Below, piece after piece: positions 31,634-41,895 of a DNA stretch of 64,000 bases. The stretch is from Fulvia fulva (Eukaryota; Ascomycota; Dothideomycetes; Mycosphaerellales; Mycosphaerellaceae), in NCBI RefSeq assembly GCF_020509005.1, contig NC_063016.1:5270001-5334000 (forward strand), written 5' to 3'. The position numbers were made by a program, and so were the translations under genes. Positions within the stretch are counted from its first letter, which is position 1. Each line of letters starts with the position of its first letter. The notes below the pieces were generated by a model. It was not told the DNA's origin, did not search any database, and saw only the letters and a program-made list of their open reading frames with translations.

Positions 31634-34600
31634 GTCTTCCTCATCGACGCGATGAAGACCAAGAACAACGTTTACCGAAAGTGAAGAGAGGAAAGAAGTT
31701 GAGGATCAATACAGCACAGCTAGACCTGTACGACGAGACGGGCAAGGACCACGCTTGCAAACCGTTCGTCACGAATGTAAATATCGGCTCAAAGAAACTC
31801 TCTTCTTCCAATCTCACTCTCATGGACACTGGCGCACTAGGCGAGTCTTTTATGGACTATAAACTCGCGACCTCTCTCAACCTCGAACCCCAGGAACTGA
31901 AGTACCCTCGCACCCTTGAACTCTTTGACGGCACGGAGACTACCACTGGTAAGATTACTCATGTTGTACACACGTCAATCACCCTCGGAGGCAAGCGTAT
32001 GTCGATCACCAGCTTCCTTACGTCCCTACCGCATCAGAAGTTTATCCTCGGCCTCCCCTGGTTCAGACGACACCGACCTATCATCGACTGGACTTCCCTT
32101 ACTGTCAGCTTCCCTCCAGAAGTTCCTCCGGCACCTCCGCCTTCTCCGCCGCCTCAGCGCGGTCCTGAGTATACCAAGATCTTCCAGGTGAACGCCGCTG
32201 CCTTCACCACTGCTGCTAAGCAGCCCAAAGCTCAAGTCTTCGCCGCCTCTCTCCGCGATATCGACATCGCCCTCGAGAAGCTCGACAAGAAGCGTACACC
32301 TACCGACCCTGCTACGAAGGTCCCTCCTTGGGCACACCACATCCTCCACGTATTCGATGCTAAAGCCGCAGACGAGCTGCCTCCTCATCGCCCTCACGAC
32401 CACAAGATTGAGCTAGAAGAAGGTGCAGAGACACCGTTCGGACCGTTATATTCCATGTCCCGAGAAGAGCTTATCGTCCTCAAGAGATACCTCGAAGAGA
32501 ACCTAAAGAAGGGGTTCATTCGAGCGAGCCGTTCCAGCGCTGGCAGTCCCGTCATGTTCGTCAAGAAGCCCGGCGGTGGTCTACGCTTCTGCGTAGACTA
32601 CCGAGGCTTGAACGCTGTTACAAAGAAGAACCGCTACCCAATACCGTTGATTCAGGAGACGCTCGAGCGCCTCTCTAAGGCCAAGTACTTCACCAAGCTC
32701 GATGTCATCGCTGCGTTCAACAAGTTACGAATGGCAGAAGGACACGAGTATCTCACAGCCTTCCGTACTCGCTACGGGCTGTTCGAGTCGCTCGTTATGC
32801 CCTTCGGCGTTTGTAACGGGCCTAGTACCTTCCAGAACTTCATTAACGACATCCTTCAGGAGTTCCTCGATCAGTTCTGCACTGCCTACATCGACGACAT
32901 CCTAGTCTATAGCGAGACCAAGGAGGAGCACCGCGAGCACGTCTGTAAGGTCCTTCAGAAGCTCGCAGACGCCGGCTTGCAGCTCGACATCGACAAGTGC
33001 GAGTTTGAGAAGACCGAAGTCAAGTTCCTTGGTTTGATCATTACCGCAGACGGCATCAAGATGGACCAAGAGAAGATCGACGCTATCGTCGAATGGGATG
33101 CTCCTACGAACGTCAAAGAGGTCCAGGGTTTCCTAGGCTTTGCCAACTTCTACCGCCGCTTCATCCACGCATTTTCGGGCGTGGTACGCCCTTTGACGAA
33201 GCTCACGCGCAAGGGTGAGAAGTTCGCCTGGACCGACGAATGCCAGGAGGCTTTTGACTTGCTCAAAGCGAAGTTTGTTGAGAACCCGCTTCTACGGCAC
33301 TTCGATTTCGAACTGGAGACCCGTGTAGAGACCGACGCATCCGACGGCGTGGTGGGCGGTGTCCTGCTACAACGCCGCTCGCCTGAATCCCCCTGGTTAC
33401 CTGTCGCCTTCCTCTCCAAGAAGATGACCGCCACGGAGTGTAACTACGAGATCTACGACAAGGAGCTTCTCGCCATCGTCAAAGCTTTCGAAGAGTGGCG
33501 CCCCGAGCTCGAAGGCTCTGCTATGCCCGTCCAAGTAAGCTCCGACCATAAGAACCTCGTCTACTTTATGAAGAGCAAGCTGCTCAATCGTCGCCAGGCC
33601 CGCTGGAGCGAGTTCCTCTCCCGGTTCAACTTCGTGATCTCGTACACGCCCGGCAAGGCCAACTCGATGGCCGACGCCCTTACCCGCCGCCCTGGTGACT
33701 CTCCAGTTGATCGAAGAGGGGGCCGGCAAATCGCAGGGCAACAAGTCATCAAAGAGCACAACCTCTCTTCCGAGCTTCGAGAGTACCTATCGAATGGCCA
33801 GCCTACGCTCGCCGCTTCCTTTGCTACTCTCGTGCTCGCTCCTGCCTACCTTGACGAGAGTGACGATGAATCCGAGCCTGAAGAATACGCCTCGGACGCT
33901 GAGGACTTGAACGACGATGAAGAGGGCTCAGTAACGACCGACGGCTCATCCGAATCAGACTTTGAGGGGTTTGATAATGAGGAGCAGCCCGAAGGCATCA
34001 TGGCACGAGTACGAACAGCGTACGATGCCGACATAGACGCCCAAGAGTTAGTTCAGGCCCTTGAATCTGGCGCGAGGACATTCCCGGGCTTCTCGCTGTC
34101 CGAGTGCGAGCTCCAGGGAGGTGTCGTCTACTTCCGTAAGAAGCTTTACGTACCGCAGCCCGAAGGCTCTAATATCCGAGCTGAGATTCTTCAAATCATC
34201 CACGACTCCGCCTCTGGGGGTCACCCAGGCGTAGCCAAGACCCACAAGCTCCTCGCTAGGTATTACTGGTGGCCGCATTCCTGGAAGGACGTCCGCCGCT
34301 ACGTGCTGAACTGCGCTGCTTGCCGAAGAGCCAAAGCTAACCGCCACCGTCCCCACGGTCTCTTGCACCCTCTCCCGGCTCCTGATCGTCCGTGGAAGCA
34401 CATCACTATGGACTTTATCACCGATCTTCCTCACGGCAAGACCTTCAGCGGCGTGAAAGCAAAGGCCCTTCTAGTGATCGTGGACCGTCACTCCAAGGAC
34501 CGGTACATGATCCCGTGCTGGAGCATGACCGCAAAGGAGACTGCTCGCTTGTTCTACGAATTCGTCTGGCGCTTTCAAGGCCTCCCGGATAGCATCACCT

Positions 34601-36057
34601 CTGACAGAGGCACCCAGTTCATCTCGCACTTCTGGAAGCGTCTGTGTGCTATCCTGGGCATCAAGCATAACCTCTCGACCAGTTTTCAGCCACAGACCGA
34701 CGGCCAGACCGAAATTACGAACGCTATCCTCGAGCAGGTCCTTCGTTGCTTCGTCGACTACCACCAGAAGGATTGGCCTCAGCATATCCCTGCGGTGGAG
34801 TTCGCTACTCGTAACTGGGACTCGGAGACTACTGGCTACTCTCCCTTCTATACTACGAGAGGTTACCACCCTCGTACAGGCATGGAACCAGAAGAACCTC
34901 TCCCGCCTACCGAAGACGCAAACGAGCAAGCAGCAGACGAGTTCGCTACTATGCTCTCACAGATCCATGAAGAAGTTCACGACGAGATGGTGTACGCACA
35001 AGCAATCTACGAGGATCAAGCCAATCGTCGTCGCCAGCCAGCTCCCGACTACCAAGTAGGCGATATGGTCTACCTCAACTCCAAGAACATCAAGACAGAC
35101 CGCCCCTCCAAGAAGCTGAACTGGAAGAACCTAGGTCCTTTTGAGATCACCGAGCGTATCAGTTCACACGCCTACCGTCTAGCTCTTCCTGCGAACATAA
35201 AGATCCACGACGTCTTCCATCCCGTACGCCTTCGGCCGTCGGCTGAGGACCCATTCCCGAACCAAAACCAAGACATGCCAGGTCCTCCCGATGAAGTAGA
35301 AGTCGACGAGCCTGTTAACCTACCTTCTGACGACTATGCCGTCCGCAAGATCCGGGGAATCCGCGTAGAGCCCAACGACGTTGAAGGACTACCGCCGATC
35401 AAGTATGAAGTCGAATGGCAAGGTTGCCCTGAGTGGGATACCTCATGGGAACCTATCCAACATATCATCTTCAATCGTCAAGCAATCGAAGAATACCACG
35501 CCCGCGCAGACGGCCCAGAAGTCAACATCGGCAGGCTCTTCGAATCTGAGCTTTTCGACGGGGCTTACCAATGGTGTATCGACCATGACATCAGGCCTAG
35601 GCCTGGTACTGAAGCTGAACATCCTCGATATGTGGAACTACTACGGCTTCGTAGGAACTCAGCTTTGTTCGGGGGGGCTACTGTCATGGTCTCCCCACAG
35701 AGTGTACAGAAGGTGGGGACAGAAGAGCCTCAGAGTGCTCAGAAGTCGTCAAGAAGTGACAGTCCAGCTTGGTGTGTGAGCGCCAAGAATCACATGCCCC
35801 GCAACTTTCGCTACGGGACCCAGCCCTCCAAATTCACCCCTCTACCAAACCTTGACAGATTCACTTCGGCTCGTGACTGTGTGACTCACGGCACTCCCGC
35901 GAGCACCCGCGACTGCGCTGGACCCTGGAAGAAGCACGTGGAAGACTCGGAACGTAGGGCAGGTTGGAATAAGGTTTTGAGCAAAGCTGCTGAGCGCGGC
36001 TTCGCACGGGTTAGCCCTGTTGATGCGGGGACACGCACTCGCGAGGGTCGCGTATAA
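31618..36057 (+). CDS. gypsy-II.B pol polyprotein, intact
   Basis: The same protein as the pol of gypsy-II.A; I found no amino-acid difference, and only rare silent base differences (for example near 33543 and 33796). The domain order and catalytic residues are those described for A: protease DTGA, RT YIDD, RNase H, HHCC plus D,D,E integrase, GPF module and chromodomain. The frame opens at 31618, right after a TGA, and overlaps the end of gag by 16 nt. It ends with the TAA at 36055-36057 inside the 3' LTR TATA box. The apparent GTG start at 31681 is not a eukaryotic start; synthesis by -1 frameshifting from gag is inferred. With no 5' LTR and a broken gag, expression would depend on the upstream LTR fragment at 30505. 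Confidence 0.9.
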   Translation, partial: AGKSLGLPHRRDEDQEQRLPKVKRGKKLRINTAQLDLYDETGKDHACKPFVTNVNIGSKKLSSSNLTLMDTGALGESFMDYKLATSLNLEPQELKYPRTLELFDGTETTTGKITHVVHTSITLGGKRMSITSFLTSLPHQKFILGLPWFRRHRPIIDWTSLTVSFPPEVPPAPPPSPPPQRGPEYTKIFQVNAAAFTTAAKQPKAQVFAASLRDIDIALEKLDKKRTPTDPATKVPPWAHHILHVFDAKAADELPPHRPHDHKIELEEGAETPFGPLYSMSREELIVLKRYLEENLKKGFIRASRSSAGSPVMFVKKPGGGLRFCVDYRGLNAVTKKNRYPIPLIQETLERLSKAKYFTKLDVIAAFNKLRMAEGHEYLTAFRTRYGLFESLVMPFGVCNGPSTFQNFINDILQEFLDQFCTAYIDDILVYSETKEEHREHVCKVLQKLADAGLQLDIDKCEFEKTEVKFLGLIITADGIKMDQEKIDAIVEWDAPTNVKEVQGFLGFANFYRRFIHAFSGVVRPLTKLTRKGEKFAWTDECQEAFDLLKAKFVENPLLRHFDFELETRVETDASDGVVGGVLLQRRSPESPWLPVAFLSKKMTATECNYEIYDKELLAIVKAFEEWRPELEGSAMPVQVSSDHKNLVYFMKSKLLNRRQARWSEFLSRFNFVISYTPGKANSMADALTRRPGDSPVDRRGGRQIAGQQVIKEHNLSSELREYLSNGQPTLAASFATLVLAPAYLDESDDESEPEEYASDAEDLNDDEEGSVTTDGSSESDFEGFDNEEQPEGIMARVRTAYDADIDAQELVQALESGARTFPGFSLSECELQGGVVYFRKKLYVPQPEGSNIRAEILQIIHDSASGGHPGVAKTHKLLARYYWWPHSWKDVRRYVLNCAACRRAKANRHRPHGLLHPLPAPDRPWKHITMDFITDLPHGKTFSGVKAKALLVIVDRHSKDRYMIPCWSMTAKETARLFYEFVWRFQGLPDSITSDRGTQFISHFWKRLCAILGIKHNLSTSFQPQTDGQTEITNAILEQVLRCFVDYHQKDWPQHIPAVEFATRNWDSETTGYSPFYTTRGYHPRTGMEPEEPLPPTEDANEQAADEFATMLSQIHEEVHDEMVYAQAIYEDQANRRRQPAPDYQVGDMVYLNSKNIKTDRPSKKLNWKNLGPFEITERISSHAYRLALPANIKIHDVFHPVRLRPSAEDPFPNQNQDMPGPPDEVEVDEPVNLPSDDYAVRKIRGIRVEPNDVEGLPPIKYEVEWQGCPEWDTSWEPIQHIIFNRQAIEEYHARADGPEVNIGRLFESELFDGAYQWCIDHDIRPRPGTEAEHPRYVELLRLRRNSALFGGATVMVSPQSVQKVGTEEPQSAQKSSRSDSPAWCVSAKNHMPRNFRYGTQPSKFTPLPNLDRFTSARDCVTHGTPASTRDCAGPWKKHVEDSERRAGWNKVLSKAAERGFARVSPVDAGTRTREGRV

Positions 36058-36201
36058 ATATCTGGCCTTCCCCAGGCCTCTCTTGCTTTCTTCGTCTTTT
36101 GTTTTGTGTAGCAATCATACCATACCCTTTTGCATCTGCACTTCGCACCTGCATTCTCGCTTTCACCCTTGCATCTCACAGGCCAGGCTCTCGCCCTGAC
36201 A
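35682..36201 (+). repeat. gypsy-II.B 3' LTR, 520 bp
   Basis: Tips TGTCATGG...CCTGACA, preceded by the polypurine tract TTCGGGGGGGCTAC. It appears the same as the 3' LTR of A. It carries the TATA box at 36053-36060 and the self-priming leader 9-mer at 36094-36102. Confidence 0.93.
36053..36060 (+). promoter_or_regulatory. TATA box of the gypsy-II LTR
   Basis: TATAAATA, about 40 nt upstream of the leader sequence that is complementary to the primer site. The same box occurs at about 30878 and, reversed, in the other LTRs. It also supplies the pol stop codon. Confidence 0.65.
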
Positions 36202-36667
36202 CTCTTTAGATCTATAACTCCCTTAATAAGAAAGAAATAGATCAAAGTAGGAGGTAGGTTTTTATTAGCCACTTATATTAGGAATATAGAGATAAGTAGG
36301 AGAGCTAGTAGAAAAGTTGTTTTAGAAGATATCCTACTTATGCCTAAGCTAGGAGTAAACCTGGCTTTATAGAACTAGTTTAGCAAGTAGTTTAGTATTT
36401 AACCTCTATCATTTTCTCTTATTTCCCCCTCTAGTAATACTGTTGTCTAGATAAAGCTCCTTAGGAAGTTCTATTTATTAATAAGATTTCTCCTCTCCTA
36501 TAAGGACGGGCACATTACTTATTATATACACTACTAATAGAGAATGCCTTTGTGACTACTTAATTAGAGACCGATCTAAAGTAGTAGGAGCTTTAGTATA
36601 GAAGATTTATATACTTTAGGAAGAATTTGCTCTAGAATCTTTATAAGGTAATAGACTTAAAAGAACC
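36202..36667 (+). pseudogene. copia-1 protease-integrase linker, RIPed
   Basis: Translates (with stops) as Leu-Phe-Arg-Ser-Ile...IKVGGRFLLATYI...KVVLEDILLMPKLGVNL. This aligns with the region just after the protease active site of copia-2 (IKVGGGYLQATHV...QIVLENVLFVPGLRVSL, about 38490-38670). It ends at GAACC, the copia-2 target duplication. It shows that copia-1 resumes here, roughly 300 bp downstream of where it was left at 24578. Confidence 0.72.
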
Positions 36668-36885
36668 TGTTAAGAATATACAGGTCATAGGGTCAATAAT
36701 AGGTGCTTAGGGGGATTAGTAATCAGGGCTTGCTAGTCAAGTCCTAAGTACGGCTGTCCCTCCTAAAACACCTATACCAACACCGGCGATACTATATATA
36801 GATATACGCTATCCTATTAGGTCCTTCTTCGTCTTTTATATGATCCGCCGTCTTCTACTACTACGCAACTCGTACCTGTTTAACA
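36668..36885 (+). repeat. copia-2 5' LTR, RIPed
   Basis: 218 bp, TGTTAAGAAT...GTTTAACA. Compared with the 3' LTR it has many TG-to-TA and CA-to-TA changes. Confidence 0.93.
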
Positions 36886-36900
36886 GGTTATGAGCCCGGG
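36886..36900 (+). other. copia-2 primer binding site (half tRNA-iMet)
   Basis: GGTTATGAGCCCGGG directly follows the LTR. GGTTATGAGCCC is complementary to the anticodon arm of eukaryotic initiator tRNA-Met (GGGCUCAUAACC). This is the cleaved half-tRNA priming mode known from Drosophila copia. Confidence 0.75.
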
Positions 36901-37391
36901 TTAGCAACTCGGTGTTTCACCCTCGACAAAGTCGTATTAGAGTTATTCCTCTTTAGAACAAAAGGAAGGCAGACTAGAGGCCGCACCCGCATTATATAGG
37001 AAGCTACAGCCGTGCTATAGGTGTATATAAGACGTAAAAGAGCCTAGTGAGGCACTGTTAGACTCCGAGTTAGGGAGCCTGTGCTAATACCTTAGACAAG
37101 TAGGCGAGCTTACTAAGAAGAGTCGCTCTCCGGACATCGCGTTCGCATCGACTAACTGTTTATTCTAAGAGAGCCGTAGTGTCTTAGAAACCCCCTCTAC
37201 TAAGAGAGTTACGCTACAGTGTCTTAGCACTAACACGATCCTTACCGACCGACTTTCCTCCTCTTCCCGGCGGATAGCCATCCTCTCCGCTATCAACCTC
37301 GCGTTCGGTTTATCCCATTTCGATCCGATCGCGTACGACCGAATATATCCTTTTACCTAAGGGCAGCCAACCTGTCCCTTAACTTACAAAA

Positions 37392-40300
37392 ATAGAGAAC
37401 GAGACTAGGTTTATAAGAAAGAGAGCAGCACCTCTTCTAACAAGAGAGAACTACGAAACATGGTTCAAGCTGATGAGAATACACCTAGTATTAAAGCAGG
37501 TTGACTAGGTCCTCGAAGACATCATTACGGACATTCCCGCTATAACCCTATCTATAGCGACACCCTCTATATCATCGGAGTCATCCCTTCCTTTAGATCA
37601 AGCGATAAGGAAGGCATCGTATAGACGGCACAATGTAACGGCCCTGTATAAGATGTACATCTGTCTGTCGACAGATGACTAAGAGATGACATACGAGATC
37701 CGGCATGCGAAGGAGTTGTAGGAATGGGCTGAAGCCAAATACAAGAGAAGACTTCTCGCTACTAGAAGAAGTTTGCTTCAGCAATACACCAATTTCGTGA
37801 TGACAGAGGACCAGTCAATAGATGACGCCTGGCAGGAGCTTAGCTCAATTGTAAGGAGGGCTGTTTCAATCTCGCCTTAGTTCTAAGACATCAAGACTAA
37901 GGACAGAAAGATCTAGCAACTCTTAGCAGCTCTGCTAGACTCATTTGGCTCAATTCGCGATGCAATTGATGCCTAGGTGAATCTCTCACCATAAGACATT
38001 CTTGCAATTCTTAGGGAGAAGCAAGAATCAATGATTCATTAAGGGACAGCCATGTTCGCTAAGAAGGGTTTCCAGGGCAAGCTCACGTGCCATCTCTACG
38101 GTAGTGACCATTTTATGAGCAAGTGCCCACACCTTTCTGCAGCTCAGCAGGCTGTTAGGAACAAGGACAAACTAGCTAGGGTTACCTACCCTGCTAAGAG
38201 ACAACCGTCACCACCTCGTAGGAGGTCATCATCACCAAACCTTCGTGATGTCCTCAAGGTGATGACGGACCTTGCAAAGCAGATGAAGGAGAGCCGCAAG
38301 CCAAAGGCCTCCTCTAGTAAGCCTGCAAGGGCCCATGCGACCCAGGAAGACGCATCAGACTCTGAGATACCATCAGAAGATGATGATGTTAATGAGGTTG
38401 CCCATTCCACTGTGGAAGCCAAGGGCAAGTACCCCTCGTCCGAGTGGTTGCTTGACTCTTGTGCTTCATCACATATGACTGACCAAGATTCACTATTCAG
38501 GACACTGAAGCCTCTTCAAAAGAGGAAGTGGATCAAGGTTGGGGGTGGCTATCTACAAGCTACACATGTGGGAAGTGCAGTAATGGGTGGTCCTTCTGGA
38601 AAGCAAATTGTCTTAGAAAATGTCTTGTTTGTTCCTGGCCTTAGAGTTAGTCTTGTTTCGTGGAATCAGTTCAGCCAACAGTTTGCTGTCCAACTACCAA
38701 GTTTCACCCTTAAATCCCTTTCTGGAAAACCTGTTGTCCAGACAAAGCTGAGAGGGGGTGTTCCATTCATTCAAAGTGTTTCAGAGCAGCTTGAAGCTAT
38801 GCCTCAAGCATATGCCTCTCTACAGGAGCATGACTTGGATCTGTCTAAGTTAGGTACACATTTTGAGTGTGAATTGGAACAGGCTATGACTGCTACTGAG
38901 TCCCAGGACCAGTGGGAGCTATAGTATAGAAGATGTGCACACCTTAGCAAGGGACTGCTAAGAAACCTGCATAGAGTCACTGACAAGAAAGATCCCATTC
39001 CTGTTCCTTCTGAACACCAGAACTGCAAGGTCTGCTCCCTTGCAAACATGAGGAAGTTCAAAGGACCTGCTATAGAGAGGAAAGGAGAGAGGCTGGCCCT
39101 CATCTCTATTGACATCTGTGGGCCTTTTCAAGGGGCAGTCTCAAGACTTGGCTTCAGGTACTGGCTTGAGATTGTAGACAACTTCTTAAGGAAGAAGTGG
39201 GTAATCCCTTTGAAGGCTAGGAGTGATGCTCCTACAGCTCTAAAGGAATGGAAGGTTCAGGTAGAGAACAGCTCAAGGTGTTTTCTGTCTGCAATCCGTA
39301 GTGAGGGTGCAAGGGAAATTCTTTCCTTGCTAAAACAGTGGGAGAAGGAGTTTGGCATTCAGATGGACACAACTGATGCCTACAACTCACTTCAGAATGG
39401 ACCTGTGGAAAGGTTAATCCAAGCCTCTGAGAATACAGTGAGAGCTATGCTTAAGGACTCGAGTATGCTAGTTGAATTCTGGCTAGAGGCCCTTATTGCT
39501 CAAACTGTGGTCAGAAACAGACTTCCAAATGGACCAATAATAGATGGTACTACTCTTTCACTAGAAGAAGCCTTCACTGGCCAGGTACCATCAGTTGACC
39601 ATTTGAGAGTCTAGGGATGTAAAGCAGTGGTCTGTGTAGACCCGAGATCCTAACCTCAAGGCTTGAGAAGTGACGAGCTCATGAATAGGGGTAAAGAAGT
39701 TGTCTTTGTTGGCTATATAGAGAACACCACAAAGCAATGGCTCTTCTGGGAGCCTGACATGAAAGCCATCAGAACACACGGGCAAGTTGACTGGTTTGAG
39801 AATGAGAAGGGGGGTGATATGGATCTTGGCATCACCTTCACAAACCAGTCAAGCAGAGCCGTCAAGAGAAACCCCGTTGGAAGACCTCCTGCTCAGGTCT
39901 CCAGTTCATCAATGCAGCCACAGCATCTCCAGGCAAAGCCTCTGTTTGTGCAACTTCCCCAACCTCCAAAAGACATTGGAGTGTACCAGAAGAGTGGAGT
40001 AGAGGGGACTCCAAGAAAAGAAAAGGAAGAGGAACTTGTTCAGGAGGATCAACCTCAACAGCCACCTCAGCTTGCAGGCAACAAGAGGTCAAGGGGGGAT
40101 GAAGATGATGGCTCTGCTGAGCATGAAGCCAAGCATCATAGGGCATTGATTGCTCAGATGTTTCATTTTGATCCAACTATAAGCTGGGTTGAGGAAATCC
40201 TGAATGATGTGGAGGGATATGCATTTGCTGCTGTTAGGCAGGCCATAGCCTACCAGCAGGAAGTGCCAATCCCAAAGTCCTGTAAGGAGGCAGTGGGAGA

Positions 40301-41861
40301 CCCCAATTGGGGACATATGTGGAAAGAGGCAATCCAGAAAGAACTTATTGCCATAGGAAGCAACAACACCTTGGATCCAGTTGTACCACCAAGGGGTGCA
40401 AGCCTGGTTATATCTAAGTGGGTTTTTGATGTGAAAAGAATGATCAGTGGAGCCATTGAAGAGTTCAAGGCAAGACTGGTTGCAAGAGGGTTTTCACAGA
40501 AATATGGTGTTGACTTTGAAGAGACCTTTGCACCTACTGTTAGGCATAATACCCTTAGGGTCTTCATGGCTGTAGTATGTGAGAGAGATCTTGAGATGCA
40601 CTAGGTGGATGTGAACGATGCTTTTACCGAAAGCAGCCTTCTTGAAGACATCTACATGATCCCACCCCTAGGTGTTGAAATTCCACCAAATATAGTCTTC
40701 AAGGTCCTTAGAAGCCTGTATAGACTGAAGCAAGTAGCTAGAGATTGGAACAAGCTCTATGTTGCCAAGCTAGAACAGATTGGATCTACCTAGTCCTAGG
40801 TAGATCCATGCCTACTCATCCACAGAGGAAGAGACATCATGGTCCTCACTTATGTGGATGACATCCCCATTGCAGCTCCGAAGCTGTTAGATGTTCAGTG
40901 GTTCAAGGCTGAATTTAGAAGAGTGTTCAAGATCAAAGATCTTGGGGAACCTGAGAAGATCCTTGGAATGAGGATTACAAGAACCAGGTCCCAAGGTACT
41001 GTAAAGCTTGATCAAGGAGACTACATCCAAACTAACCTTGCCAAGATGGGCATCTCTCCAGAGAAGGCCACACCCACACCCTCACCTATGGACAGCTATG
41101 AGGATCTGAGACCTTCAGCTACTATAGATGAGAGGTGCAACAAACAGGAGTACCAGAGTTGCAATGGTACCTGGATGTGGCCAATGATAATTACAAGGCC
41201 AGACCTTGCTTTCCCCCTTAGAAGAATCAGCTCATATGTTGCTGACCCTTCAAAGCAACATCTTAGAGCTTTGAAGAAACTCTCCAGATATCTGAGATCA
41301 TACCCAGACCTGGGCTTGGTGTACAGAAGAGGAGGAGGTATTCTCCAGGGATACTCAGATTCTGATTATGCCATAGACAAGGCAGACAGAGTCTCAATCC
41401 TTGGACATGTGTGGTTCCTTTGTGGATCACCTGTGTCCTGGTTGAGTAGGAAGCAGAAGTCTGTTGCCACATCAACAATGGAGGCTGAGTTCATGGCTAT
41501 GAATGCAGCAGCCAAGCAGTCACAGTTTCTTGCTGCAGTCCTTAGAGAGATGAGGTGTCCTGACCTGGTTAGAGAGTGTTCATTCTAACCTAGGATCAAG
41601 GCAAGCAGTACTGTTGATGAGCTGAGACCCGTGAAGCTCATAGGTGACAATCAAGCAGCTTTGACCTTTGTCAAAGATGCCCATGTCCATAAAAGGTCAA
41701 AGCATATTGATGTGGCATACCACTATGTTAGGAATCTCTAGTGGCAAAAGAAGATTGTAGTGGATTGCTGCCACACAAAGGACATAGTTGCTGATGGGCT
41801 GGCTAAGCCCCTCAATGGCCAGCAGTTTCAAAACTTTGTGAGGCAGCTCTAGCTTGTATAA
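37392..41861 (+). pseudogene. copia-2 gag-pol polyprotein, about 1490 codons, broken by RIP stops
   Basis: All pieces lie in one frame. The likely start is ATA at 37392, from ATG by RIP. Gag (LTRENYETWF) is followed by a CCHC knuckle near 38090 in which the second Cys is Tyr (TAC). The protease motif LLDSCASSHM (38450-38480) has Cys where Gly is usual. The GAG-pre-integrase zinc finger lies at about 38920-39050 and the integrase core at about 39080-39600. RT spans about 40290-41000, with YVDD at 40851-40862. RNase H spans 41340-41860 (SDSDYA, STMEAEF, KHIDVAYHYVR). About eighteen in-frame TAG/TAA stops occur, nine of them in gag, all explicable as CAG/CAA/TGG to TAG/TAA. Long open pieces remain (38052-38924, 39048-39614, 39663-40604, 40839-41588). 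Not functional. Confidence 0.9.
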
Positions 41862-41886
41862 GGCATTGTTTGAGACCTTCTGACCT

Positions 41887-41895
41887 GAGTGGGAG
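41887..41895 (+). other. copia-2 polypurine tract
   Basis: GAGTGGGAG directly before the 3' LTR tip TGTTGAG, typical of copia elements. Confidence 0.65.

Larger units (their letters stand above)
31136..36201 (+). mobile_element. gypsy-II.B: inverted copy with 5'-truncated gag and intact pol
   Basis: Mirror copy of gypsy-II.A. It lacks its 5' LTR, leader and the first half of gag, but has complete pol and a full 3' LTR. The first about 40 bp carry RIP mutations and match copy C; everything further right is intact. It ends at the LTR tip TGACA followed by CTCTTTAGATC, which is copia-1 sequence. No target duplication pairs with the left end of A. Confidence 0.9.

Noticed and set aside
24579..36201. 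Inverted repeat read as terminal inverted repeats of a giant DNA transposon
   Set aside because: The arms are complete LTR retrotransposon halves with LTR, polypurine tract and gag-pol; there is no transposase and no target duplication.
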